A stretch of 33,496 nucleotides of DNA. It comes from Thiothrix caldifontis (GTDB lineage: Bacteria; Pseudomonadota; Gammaproteobacteria; Thiotrichales; Thiotrichaceae). Where the stretch lies: NCBI RefSeq assembly GCF_900107695.1, contig NZ_FNQP01000033.1, positions 1 through 33,496 on the forward strand, written 5' to 3'. Shown piece after piece: positions 32,003-33,496 of the stretch. Position numbers and translations under genes: made by a program. Under the pieces are notes generated by a model that saw only the letters and a program-made list of their open reading frames with translations, was not told where the DNA came from and made no database searches. Positions within the stretch are counted from its first letter, which is position 1. Every line of letters begins with the position of its first letter.

Positions 32003-33111
32003 CGTAAATGTCACCAATACGGCGGTTAATCCACTTCCGCTAAATGGTGTAATCCGTTTACTTTTCTAAGCCACCAATACGGCGGTTAATATTTACCATG
32101 TATCTCTTCAGCTAGATTATTATTTCTAAACCACCAATACGGCGGTTAATCCATTGATATACGTTTGCGCGTAACACTGGGTTTTCTAAGCCACCAATAC
32201 GGCGGTTAATTCAATCGCACAGTCCGCATTGATATTGATATGTTTCTAAGCCACCAATACGGCGGTTAATCGCACCTTGCCCGTAAGATGGCGGGTTCAC
32301 GTTTTCTAAGCCACCAATACGGCGGTTAATAAGAAAAGAAGGAAGCCAGTGCTGAGCCTGCTTTTCTAAGCCACCAATACGGCGGTTAATCAAAGCAACC
32401 CACAGCCAGTGCTGCTACGTCTTTTCTAAGCCACCAATACGGCGGTTAATAAGAAAAGAAGGAAGCCAGTGCTGAGCCTGCTTTTCTAAGCCACCAATAC
32501 GGCGGTTAATCAAAGCAACCCACAGCCAGTGCTGCTACGTCTTTTCTAAGCCACCAATACGGCGGTTAATAACATGGGTTACTCCGTGATGATCGACAGT
32601 TTTTTCTAAGCCACCAATACGGCGGTTAATATTTGGGTTACAATTCGGCAAAGAAGTTACCGTTTCTAAGCCACCAATACGGCGGTTAATTAACACGCCA
32701 ATCGGCGCGTCTGGCGGCTCTGTTTCTAAGCCACCAATACGGCGGTTAATTGCGCCCACGTACCGATACCAGATCAGATGCTTTTCTAAGCCACCAATAC
32801 GGCGGTTAATAAAATCATTGAAGCGCGTCCGGTGACAAGCTGTTTCTAAGCCACCAATACGGCGGTTAATTCCATCAAGTCTCTGCATCATTATGCCCGT
32901 GTTTTCTAAGCCACCAATACGGCGGTTAATTCACACTGACCGAAGCCGTCAAAGACTTTGTTTTTCTAAGCCACCAATACGGCGGTTAATCTGACGAAAC
33001 CGCCCCTCGGTCAACTGATCATTTTCTAAGCCACCAATACGGCGGTTAATCGGGAGTGGGTCGGTGCGGGTACAGGTATTCGGTTTCTAAGCCACCAATA
33101 CGGCGGTTAAT
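32003..33111 (-). CRISPR. CRISPR array, subtype I-F-like, 19 repeats and 18 spacers
   Basis: 28-nt repeats alternate with 32-nt spacers in a strict 60-nt period; the leader-proximal spacer is 33 nt. On the minus strand the repeat begins ATTAACCGCCGTATTGG and ends GGCTTAGAAA. The inner CCGCC/GGTGG stem and the TTAGAAA end match the subtype I-F repeat pattern. The repeat at 32003-32030 is degenerate in its last third and the one at 32123-32150 has a one-base change, so the low-coordinate end is the old, leader-distal end and the leader should lie beyond 33111. Two spacers occur twice through a 120-bp tandem duplication (16 unique spacers). No cas genes lie in the window, so the subtype call rests on the repeat alone. 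Confidence 0.95.
32331..32570. repeat. 120-bp tandem duplication within the CRISPR array
   Basis: Positions 32331-32450 (two spacer-repeat units) are repeated exactly at 32451-32570. The two duplicated spacers are in the same order in both copies, as expected from slippage or recombination between repeats. Confidence 0.95.
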
Positions 33112-33496
33112 GTGATAACATGTCACCAGCAATGTAAAACTGATCCACCGATGACAATTTAAAATTGACCCACCTGAACAGCAAAATGCCGTTTTCAGCC
33201 GATGCGGAAAACGGAGCAAGCCAATGTTGACTCAGGAGTTAGTCGTGGATATCCATGTTTTACATCGTCAGGGTATGAGCATCCGAGCGATTGCCAGACA
33301 GTTGCACCTATCCCGCAATACCGTGCGGCAGTATCTGCGTAACCAAGCACGGACGCCGCAGTACCAGCGGGCCGAACGGCCTTCTTTGCTGGAACCCTTC
33401 AAGCCCTACCTGCATGAACGGATGGAGGCCGCCCGCCCGCACTGGATTCCAGCCACGGTGCTGTACCGGGAACTTCAGGAACAGGGTTATACCGGT
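33112..33496 (+). mobile_element. IS21-family element, left end and partial istA
   Basis: The element begins just after the last CRISPR repeat; candidate TG termini lie at 33111, 33113 and 33121. Within the first 50 nt are two similar direct sub-repeats, CAATGTAAAACTGATCCA and CAATTTAAAATTGACCCA, the multiple-terminal-repeat layout of IS21 elements. An 8-bp inverted repeat CCGTTTTC/GAAAACGG (33189-33214) precedes istA and could limit read-in translation. The right end and istB lie outside the window. Confidence 0.82.
33224..33496 (+). CDS. istA: IS21-family transposase IstA, partial
   Basis: First 91 residues of an IS21 transposase; the frame is open at the right edge. The helix-turn-helix DNA-binding domain is clear: MLTQELVVDIHVLHRQGMSIRAIARQ... 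then LHLSRNTVRQYLRN (about residues 15-40). A Pro/Tyr-rich linker and the start of the segment leading to the DDE catalytic domain follow. The ATG lies after ACGGAGCAAGCC, a suitable ribosome binding site. IstA needs the ATPase IstB, expected next to it on the right. Confidence 0.9.
   Translation, partial: MLTQELVVDIHVLHRQGMSIRAIARQLHLSRNTVRQYLRNQARTPQYQRAERPSLLEPFKPYLHERMEAARPHWIPATVLYRELQEQGYTG

Noticed and set aside
31950-32069. 39-codon plus-strand frame starting MLYPYQQL at the array edge
   Set aside because: No ribosome binding site, no recognised family, and it runs through the degenerate repeat.
32211-32891. Open frames on the minus strand encoding repeated NRRIGGLE units
   Set aside because: They are translations of CRISPR repeats; the 60-nt period is a multiple of three, so frames stay open by chance.

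Overview
The window reads as chromosome of a chemolithotrophic gammaproteobacterium, most likely a filamentous sulfur oxidiser of the Thiotrichales (Thiothrix/Thiolinea-like). This rests on moderate GC, a membrane nitrate reductase operon that carries a DsrC-like protein, a persulfide-type ArsR-rhodanese/MBL module, abundant REP-like palindromes, and overall protein character. The genus is inference from recall; no search was run.

Region 1 (1-3703, minus strand): the start of a heavy-metal RND efflux operon. A small Cys/His/Met-rich exported protein is followed by a membrane-fusion subunit and an HME-RND pump that runs off the window. Upstream lies a badly decayed metallo-beta-lactamase-fold gene. 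Region 2 (3760-5802, plus): a compact arsenic cassette of thioredoxin-type arsenate reductase, Acr3 arsenite exporter and ArsI C-As lyase. Region 3 (5921-11168, plus): a potassium module with a shortened KdpD-like kinase, a KdpE-like regulator, a TrkH channel subunit, a KtrA/TrkA gating subunit and a second TrkH/KtrB-like channel.

Region 4 (11172-13981): an MBL hydrolase and an ArsR-rhodanese fusion regulator (minus) face a divergent MFS transporter (plus), with a dyad operator between them. Region 5 (13985-19896, plus): a tightly overlapping MoxR/Bat (aerotolerance-type) operon of MoxR, DUF58, DUF4381, two VWA proteins, a TPR protein and a BatD-like protein. It follows the MFS gene by 3 nt.

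Region 6 (19899-31695, minus): a respiratory nitrate module in transcription order narK1, narK2, a cysteine-less DsrC/TusE homologue, narG, narH, narJ, narI, ppiC, a terminator, then moaA. NarK1/NarK2 move nitrate and nitrite, NarGHI reduces nitrate, NarJ and the PpiC protein help assembly, and MoaA starts molybdopterin synthesis for NarG.

Region 7 (32003-33111): a 19-repeat, 18-spacer CRISPR array whose repeat matches subtype I-F, read on the minus strand. Two of its repeat-spacer units are tandemly duplicated. At its leader end an IS21-family element begins within about 10 nt of the first repeat, and its istA runs off the window. No cas genes are visible.

No complete new multi-gene system is evident. 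The most unusual points are the IS at the CRISPR leader junction, the Cys-less DsrC-like gene inside the nar operon, a terminator set directly against the moaA ribosome binding site, and REP-type palindromes carried in frame inside two coding genes.
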